Below are positions 9,666-19,378 of a DNA stretch of 53,930 nucleotides, in pieces. Location of the stretch: assembly GCA_018825305.1 (NCBI GenBank), contig JAHJEO010000003.1:1-53930 (forward strand), read 5' to 3'. Position 1 is the stretch's first letter, and every line of letters starts with the position of its first letter. The DNA is from Gammaproteobacteria bacterium (GTDB lineage: Bacteria; Pseudomonadota; Gammaproteobacteria; Burkholderiales; Rhodocyclaceae). The position numbers and the translations under genes were made by a program. The notes beneath the pieces are model-generated. The model had not been told where the DNA came from. It searched no databases and worked only from the letters and a program-made list of their open reading frames with translations.

Positions 9666-10450
9666 CCCGTACTTCAATATGGGCCGGCCTGATCGCTCTC
9701 CTTCTGCTGGCCGGCTGCGGTGGAGGCTCGGCGACCCGCCCGGCCCAGGCCACGGTCGCCTCGCAGGGTGGCGACGACGCTGGCCGCCAGCGCGCCAAGG
9801 TGCACACCGAACTTGGCATGGCCTACCTTGACGGCGGCCAACTCACGGTAGCGCTCGACGAGGCGCGCATCGCGCTCAATGCCGACCCGTCCTATGCCCT
9901 GACCTACAACCTGTTGGGCCTGGCCCACATGCAAATGAAGGAATACCCGCGGGCCGAGGAACACTTCGCGCAGGCCTTGCGCCTCGCCCCCGGCGATCCC
10001 GAAATCAACGGCAACATGGGTTCCTTCCTCTGCCAGAGCGGCCGCGAAGCCCGTTCCTTCGCCTATTTCGAGGCGGCGGCGAAAAACCCGCTCTACGCGA
10101 CACCGGCCCGGCCGCTGGGCAATGCCGGCCAGTGTGCCAGCCGCATCAAGGACTACAAGCGTGCCGAGGATTATCTCGTCAGCGCCTTGCGTCTGGACCC
10201 GGGCAGCATCGACGCGCAATACTTGCTGGCTGACGTGCTGTATCAGCAGGGGCGCCTGGGCGAGGCCCGTGCGCGCTTGACCGACGTTCATCGGCGCGCC
10301 GCGCCGACGGCGGCAAGCACCTGGCTGGCGTTGCGCATCGAGCGCAGTAGCGGCGACCGCGATGCCGAGTTGCGCTGGACTACCCAGCTGCGTCGCAAGT
10401 TCGCCGACTCCGCCGAATACCACAAGTTGACTCAGGGGATTTTTGAGTGA
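9662..10450 (+). CDS. pilF: Type IV pilus biogenesis/stability lipoprotein PilF (PilW), TPR protein
   Basis: The pilotin of type IV pili brings the PilQ secretin to the outer membrane. The 262-residue protein has a lipoprotein signal with lipobox LLLAGC (lipidated Cys19). Several tetratricopeptide repeats follow: [39 protein letters not shown], and [21 protein letters not shown] chose the ATG at 9662, which overlaps the rlmN stop and places the lipobox correctly. Its presence implies that the organism makes type IV pili, machinery also used for DNA uptake in naturally competent relatives. Confidence 0.93.
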   Translation: MTRTSIWAGLIALLLLAGCGGGSATRPAQATVASQGGDDAGRQRAKVHTELGMAYLDGGQLTVALDEARIALNADPSYALTYNLLGLAHMQMKEYPRAEEHFAQALRLAPGDPEINGNMGSFLCQSGREARSFAYFEAAAKNPLYATPARPLGNAGQCASRIKDYKRAEDYLVSALRLDPGSIDAQYLLADVLYQQGRLGEARARLTDVHRRAAPTAASTWLALRIERSSGDRDAELRWTTQLRRKFADSAEYHKLTQGIFE

Positions 10451-11352
10451 GTCAGGTCGAAACAGAACAACTGGCCGATAGTGTCGCGGTGACCAACGAA
10501 GGCGAAGCCGCCACGGCAGCGCTTGAATCGGCCGCCGTGGCGCCAGCACCGACTTTTTCCGACAAGCCGGGGCGGTGTCTGCGTGAGGCACGCGAGGCAC
10601 GCCAGCTGACCCTGGCCGATGCGGCGCATGCGCTCAAGTTCAGCCCGCGCCAGATCGAGGCGCTCGAGGCCGACGACTACTCGGGGCTGCAAGGGGCGAC
10701 CTTCGTGCGCGGCTTCGTCCGCAGTTATGCGCGCTTCCTCAAGCTGGCACCGGAGCCGCTGCTGGCCATGCTCGAGGCAACCTCGCCGTTGCAGACCGCC
10801 GAAGTGCGTCCGCCGGAAGACACTGGCGCTGCCATGCCGTTGCCCGGCGAGCGGCGGCTGTCGGCCTGGGTTGCCGGGGCCATTGTCCTGGCGGTGGTCG
10901 CGGCGAGCCTGACTGCATGGCATCTGGTTTCGCCCGGTTTCGTCCTGCCTCTGCCATCCCAGTTGACGATGTCTTCGGGCGATGCGCCCGTAGCGCCCCC
11001 GGTTGCACCGCCGTTGCTGGAGCCGGTTGCACCGCCGGCCATATCAGCTCCTCAGACGGCCGCGACTGGCGATGCGGCCGTGGCTGCCCCGCTACCGACG
11101 GTATTGCCGCCGGACGGGCGACAGCTGGTGCTGACTTTCAGCGACAAGTCCTGGGTCGAGATCAAGGATGCCGGCCTGCGTGTCATCCTCAGCGGCGAGT
11201 TTGTTGGTGGCACTCGCCAGGTTGCCGCCGGCAAACCGCCATTCCAGATATGGGTCGGGCGCGCCTCGGCCGTACGCATCCTCGATGGCGAGCGTGAAAT
11301 CGACCTCAAGCCGCATGCTCGCGACGAGGTCGCGCGCCTCACCGTTGAATGA
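10447..11352 (+). CDS. rodZ: RodZ-like cytoskeletal helix-turn-helix membrane protein
   Basis: A membrane-anchored cell-shape protein that links MreB to the wall elongation machinery. It has 301 residues: an N-terminal HTH_25 domain at about 38-105 (LREAREARQLTLADAAHALKF, then YARFLKLAPEPLLAML), one membrane helix (AWVAGAIVLAVVAASLTAWHL), a Pro/Ala-rich linker and a C-terminal DUF4115 beta domain (LVLTFSDKSWVEIKDAGLRV). The start is a GTG overlapping the pilF stop. Upstream of the HTH, residues [11 protein letters not shown] are encoded by a motif copy (10533-10556) carrying a one-base core change. Confidence 0.9.
   Translation: MSQVETEQLADSVAVTNEGEAATAALESAAVAPAPTFSDKPGRCLREAREARQLTLADAAHALKFSPRQIEALEADDYSGLQGATFVRGFVRSYARFLKLAPEPLLAMLEATSPLQTAEVRPPEDTGAAMPLPGERRLSAWVAGAIVLAVVAASLTAWHLVSPGFVLPLPSQLTMSSGDAPVAPPVAPPLLEPVAPPAISAPQTAATGDAAVAAPLPTVLPPDGRQLVLTFSDKSWVEIKDAGLRVILSGEFVGGTRQVAAGKPPFQIWVGRASAVRILDGEREIDLKPHARDEVARLTVE
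10533..10556 (-). repeat. Dispersed motif copy in rodZ (core variant)
   Basis: Core reads AAAGTCGGT (one change) on the minus strand, followed by GCTGGCGCCACGGCG. Encodes AVAPAPTF before the RodZ helix-turn-helix. Confidence 0.75.
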
Positions 11353-11356
11353 ATAG

Positions 11357-12682
11357 ATGCCCCCCCGCGCTCGCAATAGCAGCTCGCTGCCCGCTGAGGG
11401 GGTGTTCGCCGGCTTGGGGCGGCCCGGCGCCGGCGTGACGGCGGATGTCGTGATCCCGCGCGGCCCCACGCCGCGCCGCCCGACGCGCCGTGTCATGGTT
11501 GGAAAAGTCGGCGTTGGCGGCACGGCGGCGGTGGTCGTGCAGTCGATGACCAACACCGATACCGCGGACGATTTCGCCACGGCGATGCAGGTGGCCGAAC
11601 TGCATCGCGCCGGTTCCGAGCTGGTGCGCATCACGGTGAACACGCGCGAGGCCGCCGCCGCGGTGCCGAAGATCCGCGACCGCCTTGCGCAAATGAACCT
11701 CGACGTGCCGCTGATCGGCGACTTCCATTTCAATGGCCACAAGCTGCTGGCCGAGCATCCCGCTTGTGCCTCCGCGCTGGCCAAGTTCCGCATCAATCCG
11801 GGCAACGTCGGCAAGGGCGCGAAGCGAGATGAACAGTTCGCCCAGTTGATCGACTTCGCCTGCAAGTTCGAAAAGCCGGTGCGCATCGGCGTTAACTGGG
11901 GCAGTCTCGACCAGGCCCTGCTGGCACGCGTCATGGACGCGAACGCCAAGCGCGCGCAGCCCAAGGATGCCACCGAGATCATGCGCGAGGCGATGGTCAC
12001 GTCCGCCCTCGAATCCGCCGTGCGCGCCGAGGAGCTCGGCCTGTCGCGCGAGGCCATCATCCTCTCCTGCAAGGTGTCGGGCGTGCAGGATCTGATCGCC
12101 ATTTACCGGGAGTTGTCGGCGCGCGGCGACTACGCCCTGCACCTCGGTCTGACCGAAGCCGGCATGGGCAGCAAGGGCATCGTCGCCTCGACAGCCGGAC
12201 TCGCCGTACTGCTGCAGGAAGGCATCGGCGACACCATCCGCATTTCGCTGACGCCCGAGCCGGGCGGCAGCCGCAGCCGCGAGGTCGTGGTGGCGCAGGA
12301 GATCCTGCAGACCATGGGCCTGCGCGCCTTCACGCCGATGGTCGTCGCCTGCCCCGGCTGCGGTCGCACCAGCAGCACTACCTTCCAGGAGCTGGCGCGG
12401 GACATTCAGGACTATGTGCGCGAACGCATGCCGGAGTGGAAGCTGCAGCATCCGGGCGTCGAGGAGATGACGCTGGCGGTGATGGGTTGCGTCGTGAATG
12501 GTCCCGGCGAAAGCAAGCACGCCAACATCGGCATCTCGTTGCCGGGCACGGGTGAAGAAGCCGTGGCGCCGGTTTATGTCGACGGCGAACGCACCGTCAC
12601 CCTGCGCGGCGACGCCATCGCCGCTGAATTCAAAAACATCATCGACGACTACGTCGCGCGCAAGTATTTGCCGCGCCACTGA
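11357..12682 (+). CDS. ispG: (E)-4-hydroxy-3-methylbut-2-enyl-diphosphate synthase
   Basis: IspG is an iron-sulfur enzyme of the MEP isoprenoid pathway that makes HMBPP from MEcPP. Its 441 residues include [48 protein letters not shown] and the cluster cysteines in [15 protein letters not shown] and [14 protein letters not shown]. The N-terminus is about 35 residues longer than expected, and that extension ([15 protein letters not shown]) is encoded by a GC-rich dispersed repeat. A GTG at 11435 or the ATG at 11494 could be the true start. Residues KVGVGGTA come from a motif copy at 11504-11527, in a place where homologues have a sequence of equal length. Confidence 0.93.
   Translation: MPPRARNSSSLPAEGVFAGLGRPGAGVTADVVIPRGPTPRRPTRRVMVGKVGVGGTAAVVVQSMTNTDTADDFATAMQVAELHRAGSELVRITVNTREAAAAVPKIRDRLAQMNLDVPLIGDFHFNGHKLLAEHPACASALAKFRINPGNVGKGAKRDEQFAQLIDFACKFEKPVRIGVNWGSLDQALLARVMDANAKRAQPKDATEIMREAMVTSALESAVRAEELGLSREAIILSCKVSGVQDLIAIYRELSARGDYALHLGLTEAGMGSKGIVASTAGLAVLLQEGIGDTIRISLTPEPGGSRSREVVVAQEILQTMGLRAFTPMVVACPGCGRTSSTTFQELARDIQDYVRERMPEWKLQHPGVEEMTLAVMGCVVNGPGESKHANIGISLPGTGEEAVAPVYVDGERTVTLRGDAIAAEFKNIIDDYVARKYLPRH
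11413..11429 (+). repeat. GC-rich 17-base block at the ispG 5' end
   Basis: CTTGGGGCGGCCCGGCG is an exact inverted match to 27794-27810 in the rlmB-bamD gap. Flanking bases 11357-11412 also look like the same kind of GC-rich non-coding repeat, although they are in frame with ispG. Confidence 0.6.
11504..11527 (+). repeat. Dispersed motif copy in ispG
   Basis: Core at 11504-11512 then GTTGGCGGCACGGCG. Encodes KVGVGGTA directly before the conserved [11 protein letters not shown] block of IspG. Confidence 0.85.
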
Positions 12683-12685
12683 AAC

Positions 12686-13978
12686 ATGAGCACGACACTC
12701 CAAGCCATCCGCGGGATGAACGACATCCTGCCCGACGACGCCGAATTGTGGGAGCAGTTCGAGGCGCTGGTGCGCGACTGGCTCGCCGCCTACGGCTATC
12801 GCCCGATCCGCATGCCCATGGTCGAGCCGACGCCGCTGTTCGCCCGCGCCATCGGCGAAGTCACCGACATCGTCGAGAAGGAAATGTATTCCTTCACCGA
12901 CAGCCTCAATGGCGAGCAGCTGACGCTGCGACCCGAAGGCACGGCCTCCTGCGTGCGCGCCGTGCTTCAGCACAACCTGCTCTACGACGCGCCGCGCCGG
13001 CTCTGGTACATGGGCCCGATGTTCCGCCACGAACGGCCGCAGAAGGGGCGCTATCGCCAGTTCCACCAGGTCGGGGTCGAGGCATTGGGATTCGCCGGGC
13101 CGGACGTCGATGCCGAACAGGTCCTGATGTGCCAGCGGCTGTGGGACGACCTGGCACTCGACAACATCAAGCTCGAAATCAATTCGCTCGGGCAACCCGA
13201 CGAGCGGGCGCGGCATCGCACCGACCTGATCGCCTATCTCGCCGGCCATGCCGACGCGCTCGACGAAGAAGCGAAGCGGCGCCTGCACAGCAATCCGCTG
13301 CGCATCCTCGACACCAAGAATCCGGCCATGCAAGGCATCGTCGAAGGCGCACCGAAGCTGATCGACTATCTTGGCGAAGCCTCGCTCAAGCATTTCGAGG
13401 GCGTGCAGCAGCTGCTGAAGGATGCCGGCCTGCCCTACCGCATCAACCCGCGGCTGGTGCGCGGGCTCGACTACTACAACCTTACGGTGTTCGAGTGGGT
13501 CACCGACCAGCTCGGCGCTCAGGGCACGGTCTGCGCCGGCGGTCGCTATGACGGGCTGGTAAGCCAGCTCGGCGGCAAGCCCGCACCGGCCTGCGGCTTC
13601 GCCATGGGCATTGAACGCCTGCTGGCGTTGTGGAGCGACCAGGGCAACCAGCATGACAAGCCGGCCCCGGATGTTTATATCGTGCACCAGGGCGAGGCCG
13701 CGCAGCGCTTCGCCTTTCGCGTTGCCGAAGGCCTGCGCGACACCAGTTATGCCGTGCAGCTGCATTGTGGCGGCGGCAGCTTCAAGTCGCAGATGAAACG
13801 CGCCGACGCCTCGGGTGCGCCGCTTGCCGTGATCATCGGCGACGACGAAGCGCAAGCCAACGAAGTGACCCTGAAACCCCTGCGCGAGGCGGCCGAACAA
13901 CGCCGCGTCGCGGCCGATGAACTCGCCGACGCCGTGGGCGCCTGGCTGTTTGGAGACGAAGAAGATGGCGGTCTATGA
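12686..13978 (+). CDS. hisS: Histidyl-tRNA synthetase
   Basis: A class II aminoacyl-tRNA synthetase of 430 residues. Landmarks are the N-terminal [20 protein letters not shown], motif 2 around [20 protein letters not shown], the histidine-specific [19 protein letters not shown], and motif 3 [14 protein letters not shown]. The anticodon-binding domain follows to the C-terminus. It lies 3 bases after ispG and overlaps the next gene by 14 bases, consistent with one operon. Confidence 0.97.
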   Translation: MSTTLQAIRGMNDILPDDAELWEQFEALVRDWLAAYGYRPIRMPMVEPTPLFARAIGEVTDIVEKEMYSFTDSLNGEQLTLRPEGTASCVRAVLQHNLLYDAPRRLWYMGPMFRHERPQKGRYRQFHQVGVEALGFAGPDVDAEQVLMCQRLWDDLALDNIKLEINSLGQPDERARHRTDLIAYLAGHADALDEEAKRRLHSNPLRILDTKNPAMQGIVEGAPKLIDYLGEASLKHFEGVQQLLKDAGLPYRINPRLVRGLDYYNLTVFEWVTDQLGAQGTVCAGGRYDGLVSQLGGKPAPACGFAMGIERLLALWSDQGNQHDKPAPDVYIVHQGEAAQRFAFRVAEGLRDTSYAVQLHCGGGSFKSQMKRADASGAPLAVIIGDDEAQANEVTLKPLREAAEQRRVAADELADAVGAWLFGDEEDGGL

Positions 13979-14654
13979 CCTCGAAGAACAAGAACAGCTC
14001 GCCGAGCTGAAAACCTGGTGGACGCAGTATGGCAACCTCATCACCGCCATCGTGGTTGCGCTGGCACTGTCGGTACTGGGCTGGCAGGGATGGAACTGGT
14101 GGCAGCGCTCGCAGTCGTCTGAGGCATCGGCGCTCTACATGAGCCTGCAGCGGGCGGCGGCACAGCAGGACGCCAAGCGTACCCGCGAGCTCGCCGGTGT
14201 GTTGATTGACAAGTATTCTTCGACCGCCTACGCCGGCATGGCGGCGCTGCTTTCGGGCAAGACCCAGGCCGAAACGGGCGATCTCAAGACGGCGAAAGCG
14301 CAACTGCAGTGGGCAGCCGATAACGCCAGGGACGAAGCCCTGCGCGACTTGGCGCGTTTGCGCCTGGCGACGGTTCTGCTCGACGAGAAGGCCTATGACG
14401 AAGCGATGAAGTGGCTGGCAGCCGAGCCCGCGGCCGCCAGCTTCGCGCCTCGCTTCGGCGAAGTGCGCGGTGACGTGTTTGCCGCTCTTGGCAAGACGGC
14501 AGAGGCCAAGGCCGCCTACGCGGCGGCGCTCGCGAAGCTTGCCGAGAAAGTCGGCGCTGGCGGCACGGCGGCACAGCAGGTGGCGCCCTACAAGGCCGTA
14601 CTGCAGGACAAGCTCGACGCCCTCGGAACCGGTACCGTGGGAGGCGCCAAGTGA
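13965..14654 (+). CDS. yfgM: YfgM-type SecYEG ancillary TPR membrane protein
   Basis: A 229-residue protein of the YfgM/DUF2133 family. In E. coli YfgM is an inner-membrane partner of SecYEG and PpiD that helps periplasmic chaperoning. It has a cytoplasmic N-terminus ([19 protein letters not shown]), one membrane helix at about 25-43 ([19 protein letters not shown]) and periplasmic TPR-like helices. The hisS-yfgM-bamB order matches other proteobacteria. The frame opens earlier, but the ATG at 13965 gives the family N-terminus. Residues [12 protein letters not shown] near the end are encoded by a motif copy (14547-14570) whose 24 bases equal the copy in rluD. Confidence 0.9.
   Translation: MAVYDLEEQEQLAELKTWWTQYGNLITAIVVALALSVLGWQGWNWWQRSQSSEASALYMSLQRAAAQQDAKRTRELAGVLIDKYSSTAYAGMAALLSGKTQAETGDLKTAKAQLQWAADNARDEALRDLARLRLATVLLDEKAYDEAMKWLAAEPAAASFAPRFGEVRGDVFAALGKTAEAKAAYAAALAKLAEKVGAGGTAAQQVAPYKAVLQDKLDALGTGTVGGAK
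14547..14570 (+). repeat. Dispersed motif copy in yfgM
   Basis: Core at 14547-14555 then GCTGGCGGCACGGCG. All 24 bases equal the reverse complement of the rluD copy. Encodes KVGAGGTA. Confidence 0.88.
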
Positions 14655-15805
14655 AGCTGACGACGACACCTGCTGCCTGGCTGATCGCCGCACTGCTCGG
14701 TACTGCCGGCTGTTCGACGGTCGACAAGCTCAATCCCTTTTCCAGCGCGCCCAAGAACAAGCCGGCCGAGCTGACTGCCATCAAGGCGACGGCCGACGTG
14801 AAAACGCTGTGGAGCAACAGCGTCGGCGATGCCGGCGAATTCGTGTTCACCCCGGCCGTCGTCGGCGAGCGCGTCTTCGCCGCCGGCCGTAATGGCAACC
14901 TTTACCGTTTCGACAATGGCAAGCAGGTATGGAAGGTTGCCACCGGGCAGAATCTTTCCAGCGGTGTTGGCGCCGATGCCAAAACTGTCGTGGTCGGAAC
15001 CAGCAAGGGCGAAGTGCTGGCCTTCGATGCTGACAGCGGCAAGCCCATGTGGCAGGCCCGTGCCAGTTCCGAAATCCTGGCCGCACCGGCCGTGGCCGAC
15101 GGCCTGGTGGTGGTGCGCTCCGGCGACTCGCGCATATTCGGTTTCGAAGCCGCCGATGGCAAGCGCCGCTGGGTATATCAGCGCAGCACGCCGGCGTTGT
15201 CGCTGCGCTCCAACGTCGGCGTGACACTGCTCGACCGTGCGGCGATAGCCGGTTTCCCCGGCGGCAAGCTGGTGGCCATCGCCCTCAACAACGGCGCCGC
15301 GATGTGGGAAAGCACCGTGGCCTTGCCCAAGGGCGCGACCGAACTGGAGCGCGTGGCCGACATCGCCAGCTCGGCGGTGGTCGCCGGCCGCGAAGTCTGT
15401 GCTGCCTCGTATCAGGGGCGCGTCGCCTGCTTCGACCTGGCTTCGGGCAATGCCCTGTGGTCACGCGAGCTATCGAGCCGCGCCGGCCTCGATATCGATG
15501 CCAACCACGTCTACGTCAGCGACGACAAGGGCGTGGTGCATGCGCTTGAGCGCAGCACCGGCGGCAGCGTCTGGAAGCAGGACAAGCTCGCCTACCGCGG
15601 CCTCTCGCGGCCACTGGTGCTGGGCGACCTGGTGGCGGTGGCCGACTTCGAAGGCGTGGTGCATTTCCTGCGCCGCGACGATGGTTCCTTCGCCGTGCGA
15701 CAGAAGACCGACGGCGGTGAGGTCATGGCCGAGCCGCAGCGCATCGCCAATGGCATGGTCGTCCAGACGCGCAAGGGCGGCATCTATGCCCTCGGTGCGA
15801 AGTGA
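14651..15805 (+). CDS. bamB: Outer membrane protein assembly factor BamB
   Basis: A lipoprotein of the BAM complex that inserts beta-barrel proteins into the outer membrane. The 384 residues start at a GTG overlapping the yfgM stop. They carry a lipobox (LLGTAGC, lipidated Cys21) followed by an eight-bladed PQQ-type propeller, visible as repeats such as VFAAGRNGNLYRFDNGKQVW, LAFDADSGKPMWQ, VACFDLASGNALW and VHALERSTGGSVWK. It is followed by a methyltransferase gene rather than directly by der. Confidence 0.94.
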   Translation: MKLTTTPAAWLIAALLGTAGCSTVDKLNPFSSAPKNKPAELTAIKATADVKTLWSNSVGDAGEFVFTPAVVGERVFAAGRNGNLYRFDNGKQVWKVATGQNLSSGVGADAKTVVVGTSKGEVLAFDADSGKPMWQARASSEILAAPAVADGLVVVRSGDSRIFGFEAADGKRRWVYQRSTPALSLRSNVGVTLLDRAAIAGFPGGKLVAIALNNGAAMWESTVALPKGATELERVADIASSAVVAGREVCAASYQGRVACFDLASGNALWSRELSSRAGLDIDANHVYVSDDKGVVHALERSTGGSVWKQDKLAYRGLSRPLVLGDLVAVADFEGVVHFLRRDDGSFAVRQKTDGGEVMAEPQRIANGMVVQTRKGGIYALGAK

Positions 15806-15818
15806 TGCAGACGCATTC

Positions 15819-16412
15819 GTGAGCGACGCCGTCAACTTTTTCGATCGCCAGTTTCGGGACCAGATCGCGGCGGGCGAGTTCATACTCAACCCCTTCGAAG
15901 AGGCGGCGCTGCCGCATCTGCGTGGCGAGGTGCTCGACCTCGGCTGCGGTCTTGGTAACCTGGTGCTGGCGGCCGCGCGCGCCGGCTGCCGGGTCACGGC
16001 GTTCGACGGCAGCGCGGCGGCCATCGAGCGGCTGTCTGCAGCCGCCGAGGCCGAGGGGCTGGCGGTTGTCGGTCGCCAGGCCGACCTCGGCCACGACCCG
16101 ATTGTCGGCAGCTACGACAGCGTCGTCGCCATCGGCCTGCTGATGTTCTTCCCGCGCCCGCTTTCGACCGAACTGCTGGACGGCATACAACGCGCGACGC
16201 GGCCCGGGGGCGTTGTCGCGGCCAACGTTCTGATCGAGGGTACGAGTTATCTCGACTTATTCGGCGGTGGGACTTACACCCTGTTTGGCCGCGACGAACT
16301 GGCGCAGGCTTTTGCCGGCTGGGAATTTCTCCAGTCGAGCCACGAGAGTTTTGATGCTCCCGGCGGCACCAAGAAAAACTTCGCCACTGTCATCGCAAGG
16401 AAGCCGGCATGA
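15819..16412 (+). CDS. Class I SAM-dependent methyltransferase (TehB-like)
   Basis: A 197-residue protein with Rossmann-fold methyltransferase motifs: motif [20 protein letters not shown], motif II acidic residue in [14 protein letters not shown], and the post-motif [18 protein letters not shown]. The tail [19 protein letters not shown] resembles TehB/UbiG-type small-molecule methyltransferases. The substrate cannot be told from sequence. The GTG at 15819 ([16 protein letters not shown]) is the likely start; the open frame upstream is a bamB shadow. It overlaps der by 4 bases, so it is cotranslated with that GTPase gene. Confidence 0.8.
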   Translation: MSDAVNFFDRQFRDQIAAGEFILNPFEEAALPHLRGEVLDLGCGLGNLVLAAARAGCRVTAFDGSAAAIERLSAAAEAEGLAVVGRQADLGHDPIVGSYDSVVAIGLLMFFPRPLSTELLDGIQRATRPGGVVAANVLIEGTSYLDLFGGGTYTLFGRDELAQAFAGWEFLQSSHESFDAPGGTKKNFATVIARKPA

Positions 16413-17812
16413 TCCCAACCCTGGTCCTGGTCGGGCGTCCCAACGTCGGCAAGAGCACCCTGTTCAATCGGCTCACCCGCAGCCGCGACGCGCTGGTCGC
16501 CGACCTGCCGGGCCTGACGCGCGACCGCCACTATGGCCACGGCCGCATGGGCGATCAGCCTTTCCTGGTGGTCGATACCGGCGGCTTCGAGCCGACGGCG
16601 AAGGACGGCATCGTGCACGAGATGGCACGCCAGGCCGAATCGGCCATCGCCGAGGCCGACGTGCTGATGTTCATCGTCGATGTCCGCGCCGGCCTGACGC
16701 CGCAGGATGCGGCCATCGCCGATCGCCTGCGTCGCAGCGGCCGGCCGCTGCACCTCGTGGTGAACAAGGCCGAGGGCATGAACCGGCCGCTGGTGGCCGC
16801 CGAGTTCCACGAACTGGGCTGCGGCGATCCCCTGGTCATTTCGGCCGCGCACGGCGACGGCGTGCGCGAACTGCTCGACCTGGCGCTGGCGCCGTTCGCG
16901 CCAAAGGCAGCGGAACCGGACGCAGACGAAAAAGTCGGCACCCCAGGGGTACTTCCTGAGGAGCGCGCCAGCGCCACGGCGGATGCGTGTGGCGGCAAGC
17001 CCGCCATCGTCCCCAAGGTTGCCATTGTCGGCCGCCCCAACGTCGGCAAGAGCACCCTGATCAACACACTGCTCGGCGAAGAGCGCGTGATCGCCTTCGA
17101 CATGCCGGGCACCACGCGCGACGCCATCGAGGTGCCGTTCGACCGTGACGGCAAGCAATACACCCTGATCGACACCGCCGGCCTGCGCCGCAAGGGGCGC
17201 GTCTTTGAAACCATCGAGAAGTTCTCGGTCATCAAGACGCTGCAGGCGGTGGAGGAAGCCAATGTCGTGGTGTTGATGGTCGATGCCAGCCAGGACATCT
17301 CCGACCAGGACGCCCACATCGCCGGCTTCGTCATCGAGGCCGGTCGCGCACTGGTGCTGGCGGTGAACAAGTGGGACAGCATCGACGACTACCGCCGCGA
17401 ACGGGTCAAGGTGGACATCGGTCGCAAGCTCAACTTCCTCGGCTTCGCCCGCGTCCATTACGTCTCCGCGCTCAAGGGCCAGGGCATCGCCGGCGTGCTC
17501 GGTTCGGTGGACAAGGCCTGGGCGGCAGCGATGAAGAAGATGCCGACGCCGCAGCTCACACGCGTGCTTGGTGCCGCCGTGCAGAAACAGGCACCGCCGC
17601 GCCACGGCCTGTCACGACCGAAGCTGCGCTACGCCCACCAGGGCGGCAGCAACCCGCCGATCATCGTCATCCATGGCAACGCGCTCGACCACGTGCCGGC
17701 GTCCTACACCCGCTATCTCGAAGGCTGCTTCATGGAAGCATTCAAGCTGCAGGGCACGCCGCTGCGCATCCAGTACAAGTCGAGCCGCAACCCATTCGCC
17801 GACAAGGACTGA
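16409..17812 (+). CDS. der: Ribosome-associated double GTPase Der (EngA)
   Basis: An essential GTPase for maturation of the large ribosomal subunit. Its 467 residues have two tandem G domains, each with Walker [10 protein letters not shown] (about residues 8-16 and 211-219), and the KH-like C-terminal domain ([30 protein letters not shown]). Switch elements DTGGFEPT and [11 protein letters not shown] are intact. The linker between the G domains reads [20 protein letters not shown]. Its DNA is a copy of the dispersed motif split by 27 bases (16931-16981), an in-frame addition of nine codons. Confidence 0.96.
   Translation: MIPTLVLVGRPNVGKSTLFNRLTRSRDALVADLPGLTRDRHYGHGRMGDQPFLVVDTGGFEPTAKDGIVHEMARQAESAIAEADVLMFIVDVRAGLTPQDAAIADRLRRSGRPLHLVVNKAEGMNRPLVAAEFHELGCGDPLVISAAHGDGVRELLDLALAPFAPKAAEPDADEKVGTPGVLPEERASATADACGGKPAIVPKVAIVGRPNVGKSTLINTLLGEERVIAFDMPGTTRDAIEVPFDRDGKQYTLIDTAGLRRKGRVFETIEKFSVIKTLQAVEEANVVVLMVDASQDISDQDAHIAGFVIEAGRALVLAVNKWDSIDDYRRERVKVDIGRKLNFLGFARVHYVSALKGQGIAGVLGSVDKAWAAAMKKMPTPQLTRVLGAAVQKQAPPRHGLSRPKLRYAHQGGSNPPIIVIHGNALDHVPASYTRYLEGCFMEAFKLQGTPLRIQYKSSRNPFADKD
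16931..16981 (+). repeat. Dispersed motif copy in der, split by 27 bases
   Basis: Core at 16931-16939. The second half (GCG, two bases, ACGGCG) is at 16971-16981, with an extra 27 bases (16940-16966, starting ACCCCAGGGG) in between. Lies in the linker between the two G domains of Der. Confidence 0.6.
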
Positions 17813-17893
17813 ACCTCCGGTGGCAGGCTTAGTCGAAATCAATTACAGTTACGCGCTCGTTCACTTGCGAGCGTCAATCAAGAGAGGCCAACC

Positions 17894-18130
17894 ATGAGCA
17901 ACAAAGGGCAGATGCTACAAGACCCGTTCCTGAACGCGCTGCGGCGCGAGCATGTTCCGGTCTCCATTTATCTCGTCAACGGCATCAAGCTGCAGGGCCA
18001 GGTCGAATCCTTCGACCAGTACGTGGTGCTGCTCAAGAACACCGTTACCCAGATGGTGTACAAGCACGCCATCTCGACCGTGGTGCCGGCACGCCCCGTC
18101 AATATCAATCACGAAACCGACGACGAGTGA
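17894..18130 (+). CDS. hfq: RNA chaperone Hfq
   Basis: A 78-residue Sm-like protein that forms hexamers and pairs small RNAs with mRNAs. Sm1 is visible as [20 protein letters not shown] and Sm2 as [16 protein letters not shown]. The N-terminal [20 protein letters not shown] is typical. It lacks the long disordered tail of E. coli Hfq, as is common in betaproteobacteria. It has a good ribosome site (AGAGAGG). The 81-base gap after der contains a 6-bp hairpin (17854-17873) and could hold its own promoter. Confidence 0.97.
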   Translation: MSNKGQMLQDPFLNALRREHVPVSIYLVNGIKLQGQVESFDQYVVLLKNTVTQMVYKHAISTVVPARPVNINHETDDE

Positions 18131-18198
18131 TTTGCCGCAAGCGCTGCGCGGGGAGGGCGCCTTGACGCCGCCCGGATCTGCTGCTCTGACTCATCCCA

Positions 18199-19329
18199 AT
18201 GTTTGATCGGCCGTCCGCCGGCAATCGGGCGATACTGGTTCAGCTGGATTTCGGCGAGCGCGATTTCGGCGAACGCCTTGACGAGTTTCATATGCTGGCG
18301 GAAAGCGCCGGCGCGGTGCCGCTGGCCGTGGTCAAGGGCAAGCGGGCCAGCCCCGACGCCAAAACCTTTGCCGGGCGCGGCAAGGTGGTGGAGATCGGCC
18401 AGATGGTGCAGGCCGAGGAAGCCGACATCGTCATCTTCAACCACGAACTCGCGCCGGGCCAGCAGCGCAACCTCGAACGCGAACTCAGCTGCCGCGTCAT
18501 CGACCGCAGCAGCCTGATCCTCGACATCTTCGCGCTGCGCGCCAAGAGCCATGAGGGCAAGCTGCAGGTGGAACTGGCGCAGTTGCAGCACCTGGCCACC
18601 CGGCTGGTGCGCGGCTGGACCCACCTCGAACGGCAGAAGGGCGGCATCGGCCTGCGCGGCCCCGGCGAAAAGCAGTTGGAGACCGACCGCCGCCTGCTGG
18701 GCAAGCGCGTTTCCCTGCTCAAGGACCGGCTGAAGCAGCTCCACCGCCAGCGCCAGGTGCGCCGCCGCGCCCGCAGCCGCAGCGAAGTGCTGGCGGTGTC
18801 GCTGGTGGGCTACACCAACGCTGGCAAGAGTACCCTGTTCAATGCCCTGACCAAGGCCGGCGCCTATGCCGCCAACCAGCTGTTTGCGACGCTCGACACC
18901 ACCTCGCGCCGTTTGTACGTCGAGGGTGCCGGCCAGATCGTGCTGTCGGACACGGTTGGCTTCATCCGCGACCTGCCGCATTCGCTGGTCGCCGCCTTCC
19001 ACGCCACTCTGGAGGAGACGGCGCAGGCCGACCTGCTGCTGCATGTGGTCGATTCGGCCAGCCTCGACCGCGACCAGCAGATGGCTGCGGTGCAGGACGT
19101 GCTGAAGGAGATCGGCGCGGCCGAGGTGCCACAGATTCTCGTCTGGAACAAGATCGACCTGACCGCCGCCGCGCCGGGCGTCGAGCGTGACGACTGTGGT
19201 AGACTCGGCCGCATTCGTGTCAGCGCCAGAAGCGGCGCCGGCCTAGACCTGCTGCGGGACGCGCTGGCGGAGATTGCCCGCGAGGGCAGCCGCCAGGATG
19301 ACGCCCTCGGGCAACCCGACGCAGCTTGA
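18199..19329 (+). CDS. hflX: Ribosome-splitting GTPase HflX
   Basis: An Obg/HflX-superfamily GTPase that rescues or splits stalled ribosomes, especially under stress. The 376 residues comprise the N-terminal HflX domain (FAGRGKVVEIGQMVQAEEADI), a helical linker containing the family signature GGIGLRGPGEKQLETDRR, and the G domain with GYTNAGKSTLFNAL, DTVGFIRDLPHSL and NKIDL. The C-terminal region beyond the G domain is short compared with E. coli HflX (426). It follows hfq at 68 bases, the classical hfq-hflX-hflKC order. Confidence 0.95.
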   Translation: MFDRPSAGNRAILVQLDFGERDFGERLDEFHMLAESAGAVPLAVVKGKRASPDAKTFAGRGKVVEIGQMVQAEEADIVIFNHELAPGQQRNLERELSCRVIDRSSLILDIFALRAKSHEGKLQVELAQLQHLATRLVRGWTHLERQKGGIGLRGPGEKQLETDRRLLGKRVSLLKDRLKQLHRQRQVRRRARSRSEVLAVSLVGYTNAGKSTLFNALTKAGAYAANQLFATLDTTSRRLYVEGAGQIVLSDTVGFIRDLPHSLVAAFHATLEETAQADLLLHVVDSASLDRDQQMAAVQDVLKEIGAAEVPQILVWNKIDLTAAAPGVERDDCGRLGRIRVSARSGAGLDLLRDALAEIAREGSRQDDALGQPDAA

Positions 19330-19378
19330 AACCAATCCTCCCCGACCCCACATCAAGTCCATGATTACAGGCATCTTC

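Noticed and set aside
11339-13900. An 853-codon minus-strand open frame opposite ispG and hisS
   Set aside because: The product matches no family and lies fully antisense to two well-recognised genes; it is a GC-rich shadow frame.
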